Shown here piece by piece: positions 43,743 to 51,434 of a DNA stretch of 64,000 bases. Positions within the stretch are counted from its first letter, which is position 1; every line of letters begins with the position of its first letter. Where the stretch lies: assembly GCF_039535475.1 (NCBI RefSeq), contig NZ_BAAAXG010000026.1, forward strand, positions 434,001-498,000. Direction: 5' to 3'. Source of the DNA: Streptomyces showdoensis (GTDB taxonomy: Bacteria; Actinomycetota; Actinomycetes; Streptomycetales; Streptomycetaceae). Position numbers and translations under genes: made by a program. Below the pieces are notes generated by a model. It was given only the letters and a program-made list of their open reading frames with translations. It was not told the origin of the DNA and searched no databases.

Positions 43743-45212
43743 TCAGTTCCTCGGTTCGGTGAGCACGGGTGCGGGGTCGGGGGCGGGGACGGGGACGCGG
43801 ACGGGGGTGGCGGCGGTCGGCCGCTCCTCCTCCTGGAACACGTGGCGGAAGTGGTTGATGTCGCCCGTCAGTCCGCGCATCAGCGCGTCCAGGGCGGGGT
43901 CCGGGCCGTCCACCGCGTGCAGCAGCTCGGTGTTGCGGGCCACGTGCTCGGCCGAGAAGGGCAGCGCGCCCGTGGACAGGTAGCGGATGGCGCCCGTGCG
44001 GTCGCGTCGCGGGATCAGGTCGGAGCGGGCGTACCGGCTGGCGCTGAAGGGGATGTCGAGCCGGCCCTCGGCGAAGGCCTCGACGACCGCCCCGATGAGG
44101 TCGGGGCGGGCCAGCAGCGGCTCGACGAGGTCGGCGACCTCGGCGAGGATCCACTCCAGCTCCCGGGCGACCTGGTCCTCGTCGACCCGGATGAAGTCGA
44201 GCAGCGGCGAGTTGGCGCGGTCGGCGAGCCGCAGGCCCTCCACGTTGGCGGTCGTGTCGGGGATCCCGTACGCCTCCTGGTGGGTCTTGGTGATCAGCTT
44301 GGAGGCGCCGCCGAGCCGGGCGACCAGGGCCCCGTAGAAGATCAGGTCCTCGGCGTTGCCCCGGTCGCGCGGGAAGACCCCCATGAACTCGTGGAGCACC
44401 GCGTGGACCGTGACGTCGGCCGGCAGGTAGCGCTCGGCGAGCACGGCGATGGCGCGCAGCGCCGCGACGTCCTGGGCGAGGTGGCCGCCCTGCGGGTAGG
44501 CGACGGAGATGCAGCGCACGCCGGCGCGGGCGGCGAGCACCGCCTCCAGGACACTGATCGCGAGGCTGATCGACGGCGGCACGAGCACGGCGGTGAGCGT
44601 GCCGAACAGCTCCCGGTCGACGACCACGCCGTGCTCGGCGAGCTCGCCGCAGCGGCGGTCCACGTCCTGCCAGGCGCCGAGCGAGTCGGCGAGCGGCACG
44701 GCCTTCGAGTAGGGCAGGTTGTAGGAGATCCCGCCGCCCTCGAAGGAGGTGATGCCGGAGGCCACCGAGACGTCGAACAGGGTGCGGGCGTCCGGCGAGC
44801 CGTGCCGGATCTCCAGCGGCGCCGCGACCAGTTCGTTGAGCTCGCGGCCGCGCCGCCAGCCGTGCGCCACCATCGGGTAGCCGTTGAGGTCGGCCGGGCG
44901 CAGGTTGAGGGTGCGCAGCGCCTCCTCGAAGCGCAGCAGCCGGGTGTGCGAGTCGATGGTCAGGGTGAGGATGTCGGGCGAGGCCTCCGCCTCCAGGGTC
45001 GCGAGGAGCGCCTTCATCTCCTCGTGGCCGCCGACGCCGCAGCGGGGCTGGATGGCGACCCGGCCCTGGGCGCGGCAGCGGTCGAGGACCTCGGCCGCTG
45101 TGGGCTTGCCGAGCTGGAGGATGTACGCGGCGGACTCCGCCGGTGTCGGCAGCGGCGCGGCCGCGTCGGAGTGCGGGGTGGCGCCCCGGGCCGGGAGCGA
45201 GGTCAGGCTCAT
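43743..45212 (-). CDS. Glutamate mutase epsilon (large) subunit, methylaspartate mutase E-type
   Basis: 489 residues, the usual size for the E subunit (about 483). TIM-barrel carbon-skeleton mutase that with B12 converts L-glutamate to (2S,3S)-3-methylaspartate. Family segments include [16 protein letters not shown] near residue 45, [23 protein letters not shown], and [15 protein letters not shown]. The separate cobalamin-binding subunit is encoded just upstream, with a 4-bp overlap. In actinomycetes this pair serves secondary metabolism (nikkomycin, friulimicin and vicenistatin are known cases) as well as glutamate catabolism. No 3-methylaspartate ammonia-lyase gene is present here, which favours a biosynthetic role. 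Confidence 0.92.
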   Translation of the reverse strand: MSLTSLPARGATPHSDAAAPLPTPAESAAYILQLGKPTAAEVLDRCRAQGRVAIQPRCGVGGHEEMKALLATLEAEASPDILTLTIDSHTRLLRFEEALRTLNLRPADLNGYPMVAHGWRRGRELNELVAAPLEIRHGSPDARTLFDVSVASGITSFEGGGISYNLPYSKAVPLADSLGAWQDVDRRCGELAEHGVVVDRELFGTLTAVLVPPSISLAISVLEAVLAARAGVRCISVAYPQGGHLAQDVAALRAIAVLAERYLPADVTVHAVLHEFMGVFPRDRGNAEDLIFYGALVARLGGASKLITKTHQEAYGIPDTTANVEGLRLADRANSPLLDFIRVDEDQVARELEWILAEVADLVEPLLARPDLIGAVVEAFAEGRLDIPFSASRYARSDLIPRRDRTGAIRYLSTGALPFSAEHVARNTELLHAVDGPDPALDALMRGLTGDINHFRHVFQEEERPTAATPVRVPVPAPDPAPVLTEPRN

Positions 45213-45673
45213 GACGCCGCCAGTCCGGAGGTCACGGCGGTGCGCTCGCGGTCGGCGCGCAGCGCGTCGAGCAGGCCGGGCAGCTCGGACGGGTCGGCCA
45301 GGATGTGGTCGACGCCGGCCGCGTACAGGCGCTCGTGCGAGGAGCCGTCCTTGTGGCTGCCGACCGACAGGTTGCCGCCGACGATCACGGGGCAGGCGAT
45401 CCGGCCGGACTGCTTGGCCTTGTCGAGGCCGCGCAGGTCCTCGTGGACGTGCCCGTTGAGGCTGCCGATGACGACGGCCTCGGCCTCGGGGTGCCGGGCG
45501 CACGCCTCGGCGAACTCGTCGACCGGGGTGCAGGTGCCGAGGTTGACGACGTCGAAGCCGAGGCCGCGCAGCGAGTAGGCGATGAGGTGGTTGGCCACGG
45601 CGTGGCTGTCACTGGCGGCGACGCCGAGGATGACCGTACGAGCCGCTGGTTCCTGGTGGGAGGTGGTTCGCAT
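45209..45673 (-). CDS. Glutamate mutase sigma (small) subunit, B12-binding
   Basis: 154 residues, a stand-alone cobalamin-binding Rossmann domain. The cobalt-ligand His is in ASDSHAVANH near residue 23, with later family segments VVIGSLNGH and CPVIVGGNLSVG. The classic motif is DxHxxG; here the glycine position is alanine (GCC codon), a conservative but notable change. The subunit sits directly on the epsilon-subunit gene (4-bp overlap), so stoichiometric synthesis is expected. The preceding gene encodes the desaturase-like protein, with 69 bp between them and no room for a cobalamin riboswitch. Confidence 0.9.
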   Translation of the reverse strand: MRTTSHQEPAARTVILGVAASDSHAVANHLIAYSLRGLGFDVVNLGTCTPVDEFAEACARHPEAEAVVIGSLNGHVHEDLRGLDKAKQSGRIACPVIVGGNLSVGSHKDGSSHERLYAAGVDHILADPSELPGLLDALRADRERTAVTSGLAAS

Positions 45674-45742
45674 CGATGGGTTCCTGAATCCGGTGGAGGG
45701 GAGGCGGGTGGCGGTTGGTGCGCGCGGTGCGGTCGGTCGGGG

Positions 45743-47017
45743 TCAGTCGTCGAAGGCGGCGAACAGCTCGCGCTTGCTGACCGACTTCAGACGGTTGACG
45801 TCGAACTCCTCGGCGTCGGCGACGGACAGCGAGTCGAAGACGTAGCTGATCGCGGGCACCAGGCCCCACACCTCGTGGTACGGCGGCCGGTTGGGGTCAC
45901 CGGCCGCGGCGGCCTCCTCGGCGTCCTGCTGGCGGGCGAAGATGTAGTTGGACCAGTCGTCGCTGCGCGGGTGGCGGTGGTGGTAGTCGTGGACGACCGT
46001 GTCGCCGGTCAGCACCAGGTAGCGGGACGGGGCGTGCACGAACAGCATCCGCAGCGTCCAGCGGCTCCAGGCGAGGGCGCGCCGGGCGGCCGGCAGCTCG
46101 GGCGAGGGGGCCGCGTCGCCGATGAAGATGGCGTTGGTGAGCGAGGTGAAGTAGGCGCGGCTGCGCCGGTCCTCCAGGCCCGCGACCGGGAAGGTGTGCT
46201 TCACGCAGAGGCGCAGGGTGTTGCTGATCTGGAAGAGCGGGACCAGCGGCACGAACCAGACGACGAGCAGCGCCTGCCAGGTGCCGGTCAGGACGGTCGC
46301 GGCGACGGCCGTGCCGTACAGCGTGAGCGCGGTGACCTTCTCGCTGCGGGCCGACTCCTTGGAGAAGGACAGGATGCGGGAGACGGCGAACGCGAAGTGG
46401 AAGCGCGGCGAGACCAGCTTGAGCAGCAGCCGGCGCCACATCTGGCGGCGGGTCATGCCCGGGTGCATGTCCAGGCTGACCAGGAAGGCCTGGACCGTGG
46501 GGTCCTGGAGCGTCATGTGGCCCAGCGCGTGGTGGTCGGCGACGTGCTCACGGCTGTAGCGGGCGAAGTTCTGGATGACGAGCAGGCTCGATATGGCGTG
46601 GCCGATGGCCTTGTCGGGCTTTCGGCTCCGGTACATGTTCCGGTGCGAGCACTGGTGGTAGACCATCATCCGGAGGTTGCGCATCCCGTGCAGGGTCATC
46701 GCCCAGCCGGGCAGCAGCAACAGCAGGCCGAGGCCGCCGAGCGCGTACCCCGTGATGCCGACCGCGAGCCCGAGGAGCAGCGAGGCGGTCGCGGTCACCA
46801 GGTGGAAGGTGGGCGTCCAGCCGAGGGAGCGCTGCCGGGGCAGGGCGCGGCCGGTGAAGACCGTGAGCGGGTACTGGAGGAAGCCGGGCAGTCCGGCCAT
46901 GCTCTGCCGGGGCTCGACGGCGGCCGGCGCCTGCGGCTGCGGCTGCGGCTGGGGCTGCGGCTGCGGCTTGGCCGGGGTGCGGCGGGCGGCGGGGGCTTCC
47001 GGGTTGATCACGGACAT
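45743..47017 (-). CDS. Membrane fatty-acid-desaturase-family diiron enzyme
   Basis: 424 residues. After a disordered N-terminus with a run of Pro-Gln pairs (about residues 19-30, encoded by a 6-bp repeat near 46,931-46,970), the body has membrane helices (LLLGLAVGITGYALGGLGLLLLLPGW) and three histidine boxes: HQCSHRNM, HVADHHALGH and HDYHHRHP. These bind a nonhaem diiron centre in desaturases, hydroxylases and related enzymes. Electrons could come from the operon's ferredoxin and reductase. Within a cluster without fatty-acid genes the substrate may be a small amino-acid-derived molecule. The ATG at 47,017 overlaps the 3' end of the small upstream gene by 10 bp. Confidence 0.88.
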   Translation of the reverse strand: MSVINPEAPAARRTPAKPQPQPQPQPQPQAPAAVEPRQSMAGLPGFLQYPLTVFTGRALPRQRSLGWTPTFHLVTATASLLLGLAVGITGYALGGLGLLLLLPGWAMTLHGMRNLRMMVYHQCSHRNMYRSRKPDKAIGHAISSLLVIQNFARYSREHVADHHALGHMTLQDPTVQAFLVSLDMHPGMTRRQMWRRLLLKLVSPRFHFAFAVSRILSFSKESARSEKVTALTLYGTAVAATVLTGTWQALLVVWFVPLVPLFQISNTLRLCVKHTFPVAGLEDRRSRAYFTSLTNAIFIGDAAPSPELPAARRALAWSRWTLRMLFVHAPSRYLVLTGDTVVHDYHHRHPRSDDWSNYIFARQQDAEEAAAAGDPNRPPYHEVWGLVPAISYVFDSLSVADAEEFDVNRLKSVSKRELFAAFDD

Positions 47018-47307
47018 GAGGACTCCTGGAGGGAGGACGAGAGGGAGGGGCCGGCCTGGAGGCGCACGCCGACCGAGCAGGGGAAGACCTGGGATCCGGT
47101 GGGGGTCCGGGCCGACAGGAGCGCGCGGGCGTCGGCTCCGGTGAGGACGATCTCGATGGAGTCGCCGCCCTCGGAGCGGCCGGGGCCGTGGCGGACCTCG
47201 ATGTGGAGGCAGAGGTTGCCCTCGTCGTCCACGGTCGGGGTGACGGTGCCGTCCACGACCCCGGGGATCCTCGCCGTGGCCGCCACGGCCGCCGTCGTCG
47301 CCGTCAC
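47008..47307 (-). CDS. Unknown 99-residue protein in the biosynthetic operon
   Basis: I do not recognise this family. The protein alternates short strands (LCLHIEVRHG; SIEIVLTGADARALLS; SVGVRLQAG), suggesting a small beta-rich fold, and has three Cys. It has no signal, no membrane segment and no catalytic motif. The start at 47,307 overlaps the flavin reductase stop by 4 bp and its 3' end overlaps the desaturase start by 10 bp, so it is firmly inside the operon and very likely translated. It could be a partner, chaperone or carrier-like subunit for one of the neighbouring oxygenases. Confidence 0.65.
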   Translation of the reverse strand: MTATTAAVAATARIPGVVDGTVTPTVDDEGNLCLHIEVRHGPGRSEGGDSIEIVLTGADARALLSARTPTGSQVFPCSVGVRLQAGPSLSSSLQESSCP

Positions 47308-47834
47308 CGGGCACCTCCCGCGGGCGTCGGGCCCGCGGCGCGGAAGCCCCGCCGGTACCAGAGGAGCGGCTTGGCCTCCCCGTGGGTGCGCAGCCCGGTG
47401 AGCTCGCCGATGAGCAGCTGGTGGTCGCCCATCGGTATCCGGTCGACGGCCGTGCAGCGGAACACCGCGGTGGCGTCGGTGAGGTAGGGCAGTCCGCTCT
47501 CGGGCCAGGTGGTGAAGCCGCCCTCGGCGAAGCGGTCCACGCCGCGGCGGGCGAAGCGGCCGGCGACCTCGGTGTGGTGCTCGCCCAGCACGTTGACCAC
47601 GAACTCGGGCGAGGAGCTCAGCGCCTCCCGGCAGCTGGAGTCGTTCCCCAGGCCGACCAGGACGAGCGGCGGGTCCATCGAGACCGAGGTCACCGCGCTG
47701 GCGGTGAAGCCCCAGCGGCGGCCGGTCGCGTCCCGGGTGGTGACGACGGTCAGCGGGGCCGCCAGGTGGGCCATCGCCTCGCGGAACGTCTCACTGTCCA
47801 CCGGACAGGGCGGGCTCAGTTCCAGCGCCGACAC
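47304..47834 (-). CDS. Flavin reductase (HpaC/Flavin_Reduct family)
   Basis: 176 residues. NAD(P)H:flavin reductase with the FMN-binding split-barrel motifs RWGFTASAVTSVSMDPPLVLVGLG and EFVVNVLGEHH, and a C-terminal GDHQLLIGEL segment. It would supply free FMNH2 to the luciferase-like monooxygenase encoded three genes earlier in the operon's order. The GTG at 47,834 has GAAGGAGG 6 nt upstream; with this start it overlaps the MFS gene by 44 bp. Confidence 0.9.
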   Translation of the reverse strand: MSALELSPPCPVDSETFREAMAHLAAPLTVVTTRDATGRRWGFTASAVTSVSMDPPLVLVGLGNDSSCREALSSSPEFVVNVLGEHHTEVAGRFARRGVDRFAEGGFTTWPESGLPYLTDATAVFRCTAVDRIPMGDHQLLIGELTGLRTHGEAKPLLWYRRGFRAAGPTPAGGAR

Positions 47835-49047
47835 GGGACACCTCCTTCGCACGGAAGCTGCGGATGGTCAGCGGCATGAAGACCGCTCCGTACACCCCGA
47901 GCAGGACGGCCAGCGCGGCGACCAGCCGCTGCGGGCCGACGCTCGCCCCGAAGGTGCTGATGAGCAGGCCGCCCATCGGGTAGGACAGGAGCCCGACCAG
48001 GAAGAACGGGCCCATCACCTTGCCCAGGTGCTCCCGGGGGATGGCCTTCACCCGCTGGGTGCGGTTGAAGATGTTGAAGTACGCGACCCCGGACATCGCG
48101 ACCACGAAGGCCGCCGCGTACAGCCAGAAGGACGAGGCCGTGCCGAGCAGCAGCAGGCAGCCGGTCAGGACCGTGTAGCCGAGCGAGCCGAGGAAGTTCA
48201 CGTCGAACTTCCGCAGCAGCAGCGGGGTCAGCAGCAGGTTGAGCAGTCCGACGATGCCGACGAACATGTTGAGCATCGCGTACTGCGACTCGGGGGCCTT
48301 CAGGACGCCGGTGACCACCGCCGCGTTGGCGGCGAGGACGGTCGAGAAGACCAGGTTGATCGCGAAGTTGAGGCCGGCCAGCAGCATGACCGGCCGGTTG
48401 CCGACCAGGAGCCGCCAGCCCAGGGCCAGTTCGGTCACGATCGCCCCGGCGCCCCGGGCCTCGGCCGGCGCCGCCGCGGCCGTGCGCGGCAGCACCAGCC
48501 AGCAGGAGGCGGCGGCCGCGAACAGCGCGCCGGCGAGGGCCAGCAGCCAGACCTTGCCGAGGAACAGCACCGCCACCATCGCGAGGCCGGGTCCGAGCGC
48601 CATGGCCAGCAGCTCCATGTTCTGCACCAGGGACTGGGTCCTGGCCAGGTCGGAGCCCTGGGCGAGCTGCGGGACGACCTTCTCGATGGACATCCGGATC
48701 GGCGCGACCAGCGTGGAGAGCAGGGCGCCGGTCGTCATCAGGACCGGCACCGTCCACTCCGGCCGCAGCGCGACCAGCAGCACCGCGCAGGCGAGGACCG
48801 CCGCGCGGGCGGTGTTGGCCCGGGAGAACAGCCGGGGGCCGCCGTCCCGGTCCGCGACCAGACCCGCGAAGGGGTACGCGAGGAGGCAGGGCAGCCACTC
48901 GACGGCGTAGGCGACGCCGAGCGAGGAGACCTGGCGGGTCTGCTGGAAGATGAGCAGCGGGACGCTGAACATCACGACCTGCTCGGCCATCAGGCCGACC
49001 AGGACGCCGGTGCCGAACAGGCCCCGGCGGGTGCGTTCGCCGGTCAT
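47791..49047 (-). CDS. MFS efflux transporter
   Basis: 418 residues, about twelve membrane helices, with the MFS motif A-type loop after helix 2-3 (PFAGLVADRDGGPR). It opens LFGTGVLVGLMAEQVVMFSVPLLIFQQ, like actinobacterial MFS exporters of the enterobactin-exporter-like group. It probably secretes the cluster product or confers self-resistance. Its start overlaps the luciferase-like gene by 4 bp and its 3' end overlaps the flavin reductase gene by 44 bp, an unusually long overlap that indicates tight packing. Confidence 0.9.
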   Translation of the reverse strand: MTGERTRRGLFGTGVLVGLMAEQVVMFSVPLLIFQQTRQVSSLGVAYAVEWLPCLLAYPFAGLVADRDGGPRLFSRANTARAAVLACAVLLVALRPEWTVPVLMTTGALLSTLVAPIRMSIEKVVPQLAQGSDLARTQSLVQNMELLAMALGPGLAMVAVLFLGKVWLLALAGALFAAAASCWLVLPRTAAAAPAEARGAGAIVTELALGWRLLVGNRPVMLLAGLNFAINLVFSTVLAANAAVVTGVLKAPESQYAMLNMFVGIVGLLNLLLTPLLLRKFDVNFLGSLGYTVLTGCLLLLGTASSFWLYAAAFVVAMSGVAYFNIFNRTQRVKAIPREHLGKVMGPFFLVGLLSYPMGGLLISTFGASVGPQRLVAALAVLLGVYGAVFMPLTIRSFRAKEVSRVGAGTEPALSGGQ

Positions 49048-50123
49048 CGCGCGCCCGCAAGGGAGCCGTCGAGCTCCTTCTCGTACGCGCGGACCACGGG
49101 CAGGACCTTGCCGAAGAAGATGCGCATCTCGTCGCGGGCCGGCCAGCCGGAGAAGATGAACTGGCCGACGCCCGCCGCCTTGTACTCCATCAGGTAGGCG
49201 GCGACCTCCTCGTAGCTGCCGACCAGGCAGAGCGCCGGGCCGCCGCGGTAGGCCACCGCGCCGGAGTAGAGGACCGGCGAGAGCCAGCCGTGTCCGGCCT
49301 CCTCGGCGAGGCGCATCGAGTTCTTGACCGCCTCGGAGTCGCCGGCCTCGACGAAGGCCTTCACGTACGCCCGGTGGTTCTCGTCGGTCTCGCTCATGAT
49401 CTCGGCGAGCTCGGTGAGCGCCTCCTCGCGGGTCTCGCGGGCGAGCACCTGGAGCCGCAGACCGACGTCGGTGCCCGCGGCGACCAGCGGGGCGGCCGCC
49501 TTGGCGATCTCCTCGGGGGTGTCCCCGTAGCGGAACCAGCAGTCGCCGTAGCGGATCGCGGTCTGCTGGGCGACGGCCGAGTTGCCGCTGATGTAGATCT
49601 CGGGGCGGCCGCCGCCCTTGTGGCCGAGGCCGAGCTGGGCGTCGACGACCTTGTAGTGGTCGCCGGTGAAGGACACCGGCTTCCCGTCGCCCCACAGCCG
49701 GTGCAGGATGTCGAGGAACTCGCCCTCCCGGGCGTAGCGCTCGTCGTGGGCGAGGAAGTCGCCGTAGTAGCCCTGCTCGACCGGGGAGGTGCCGGCGACG
49801 ACGTTCAGTGCGATCCGGCCGTCGGAGATCCACGACACGGTGTTGACGATCTGGGTGAAGAGCGTCGGGGAGAGCAGGCCGGGGCGGTACGCCAGGATGT
49901 ACTTGACCCGCTCGGTCTCCCGCGCCAGCGCGCCGATGATCGGCAGCGGGTCGGGCAGCGTGTAGCTCTGCGCCATCAGCAGGGACTCCACGCCGAGGGC
50001 GTCCGCGTCCTGCGCGAACTCGATCGCACCGTCCAGGTCGAGCAGGTCGGACCGGTACTTCTGCGTCGACTTCTTCTGGCCACTGTCCAGCGAAGAGCCC
50101 CAGTGGAACCTGAGTTCGGCCAT
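49044..50123 (-). CDS. Luciferase-like FMN-dependent monooxygenase (SsuD-like)
   Basis: 359 residues, TIM-barrel flavin monooxygenase of the alkanesulfonate-monooxygenase/luciferase group. Features: opening RFHWGSSLDSG, AFRPGLL-like segment VKYILAYRPGLLSPTLFTQ, GRIALNVVAGTSPVEQGYYGDFLAHDERYAREGEF (read in parts), and GGRPEIYISGNSA. Uses FMNH2 and O2; the flavin reductase in the operon is the obvious partner. In natural-product clusters these enzymes perform hydroxylation, N-oxygenation or C-C/C-S cleavage. Substrate is not deducible here. The stop overlaps the MFS start by 4 bp. Confidence 0.9.
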   Translation of the reverse strand: MAELRFHWGSSLDSGQKKSTQKYRSDLLDLDGAIEFAQDADALGVESLLMAQSYTLPDPLPIIGALARETERVKYILAYRPGLLSPTLFTQIVNTVSWISDGRIALNVVAGTSPVEQGYYGDFLAHDERYAREGEFLDILHRLWGDGKPVSFTGDHYKVVDAQLGLGHKGGGRPEIYISGNSAVAQQTAIRYGDCWFRYGDTPEEIAKAAAPLVAAGTDVGLRLQVLARETREEALTELAEIMSETDENHRAYVKAFVEAGDSEAVKNSMRLAEEAGHGWLSPVLYSGAVAYRGGPALCLVGSYEEVAAYLMEYKAAGVGQFIFSGWPARDEMRIFFGKVLPVVRAYEKELDGSLAGAR

Positions 50124-50174
50124 CTTCCTTCTTCTCTCTCGGTCTCGGGTGTGGTCGCGCGTGCGGGCGGGGCT

Positions 50175-51434
50175 CTACGCGACCGGATCGGGCACGCGCG
50201 GCGCGGCGGAGGTGCGCAGGGTCAGCGACGCGAACAGGCGGGTCAGCCAGTCGCGGGTCCCCTCCGGGGAGTCCGTGCCGACGATCCCGGCGAGCGCGGT
50301 CTCGTGCGCGCCGTACGTGACGTGGTCGGGCAGCGGGGCGCCGGCCGGCAGCTCGTACCAGGTGACGGTCTCCGGGGCGGACCGGAAGTCCTCGGCCCCG
50401 TCGAAGCCCTCGAAGAAGCCCGCGCCGAGGTGGTGCCCGGGGTGCACGAACCAGCCGTACCAGGCGCGCTCGGCGGGCGGCTCGGGCAGCGTGCCCGCGA
50501 CCGGCTCGCCGGTCAGGACGCGCAGCTCGAAGGAGGGCAGGTGGATGCCGGTGGCCAGCTCGAAGGTGTCCACGACGTCGGCGCCGCCGACCCGGTTGCC
50601 GACCTCCAGGAAGACCGGGTCGGTCCCGTCGAGGATGGCCTCCAGGTGGAAGCTGCCGTCCTCGATGCGTACGGCGGCCAGCGCGGCGGCGACCCAGTCG
50701 CGCAGCGCGTCCGTCAGCTCGAACTGGAAGGAGCCCATCGGGACGCCCTGCGCGTACCGCAGGCAGGTGCCCACGTACTCGCTGGCGCCCAGGGCGAGCA
50801 CGGTGCCGCGCTCGACCAGGCCGTCGAAGTGCAGGATCGGGCCCTCGACGAACTCCTCGACCTCGTGCTCCGGCAGGCCGCGGCCGTCCTCGTCGATCGA
50901 CGGGACGCCGCTGCGCCGCCCGGCGAGGGCCGCGTGGGCCTCGGCCGCGCTGTCGAAGACGACGACGTCGACGCTGGAGGCGCCCCGGTGCGGCTTGAGG
51001 ACCGTCTTCCCCGTCCAGGGGGACGCCCCGCCGGCGGCGAGGAAGTCCTCCACGGGCAGGAAGCGCGGCACGCGCAGCCCGGCGGCCCCGACCGCCCGCT
51101 TCATCAGGACCTTGTCGCGGGCGAGTTCGACCTGCTCGACGGTGGCGCCCTCGACCCCGAGGTCGGCGCGCAGCCGGGCGGCGTCGAGGAGTTCGTACTC
51201 GGACATCGAGATCACCCGGTCGAAGCCGCGGGGCTCCGCTTCGAGCCAGGCCCGTGCCTCGTCGTAGGGCGCGCCCGTGCCGGGGCGCTCGACCCGCTCG
51301 CAGCGCAGGTCCTCGGGGAGGGTGTCGAGCGCGGCCCGCTTGCCGAAGTAGGTGACCTCGTGCAGCTCGTGGTCGATGCCCCGGTGGTAGGCGATCTTCG
51401 GGTACGGCACGCGGTGCAGGACCAGGATCCTCAT
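50175..51434 (-). CDS. ATP-grasp ligase 1
   Basis: 419 residues. ATP-grasp domain (about 110-310): AGLRVPRFLPVEDF, then KTVLKPHRGASSVDVVVF (ATP-binding Lys and loop), and EVGNRVGGADVVDTFELATG with the metal-binding Glu/Asn. A C-terminal region of about 100 residues resembles those of amino-acid ligases of the BL00235/carnosine-synthase type. Such enzymes activate a carboxylate as acyl phosphate and couple it to an amine. First in coordinate order of three consecutive ATP-grasp genes; 4-bp overlap with the next. The partner substrates are unknown. Confidence 0.85.
   Translation of the reverse strand: MRILVLHRVPYPKIAYHRGIDHELHEVTYFGKRAALDTLPEDLRCERVERPGTGAPYDEARAWLEAEPRGFDRVISMSEYELLDAARLRADLGVEGATVEQVELARDKVLMKRAVGAAGLRVPRFLPVEDFLAAGGASPWTGKTVLKPHRGASSVDVVVFDSAAEAHAALAGRRSGVPSIDEDGRGLPEHEVEEFVEGPILHFDGLVERGTVLALGASEYVGTCLRYAQGVPMGSFQFELTDALRDWVAAALAAVRIEDGSFHLEAILDGTDPVFLEVGNRVGGADVVDTFELATGIHLPSFELRVLTGEPVAGTLPEPPAERAWYGWFVHPGHHLGAGFFEGFDGAEDFRSAPETVTWYELPAGAPLPDHVTYGAHETALAGIVGTDSPEGTRDWLTRLFASLTLRTSAAPRVPDPVA

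Noticed and set aside
45674..45742. Cobalamin riboswitch in front of the glutamate mutase small-subunit gene
   Set aside because: Only 69 bp separate it from the previous gene, too short for a B12 riboswitch aptamer, and no B12-box pattern is visible.
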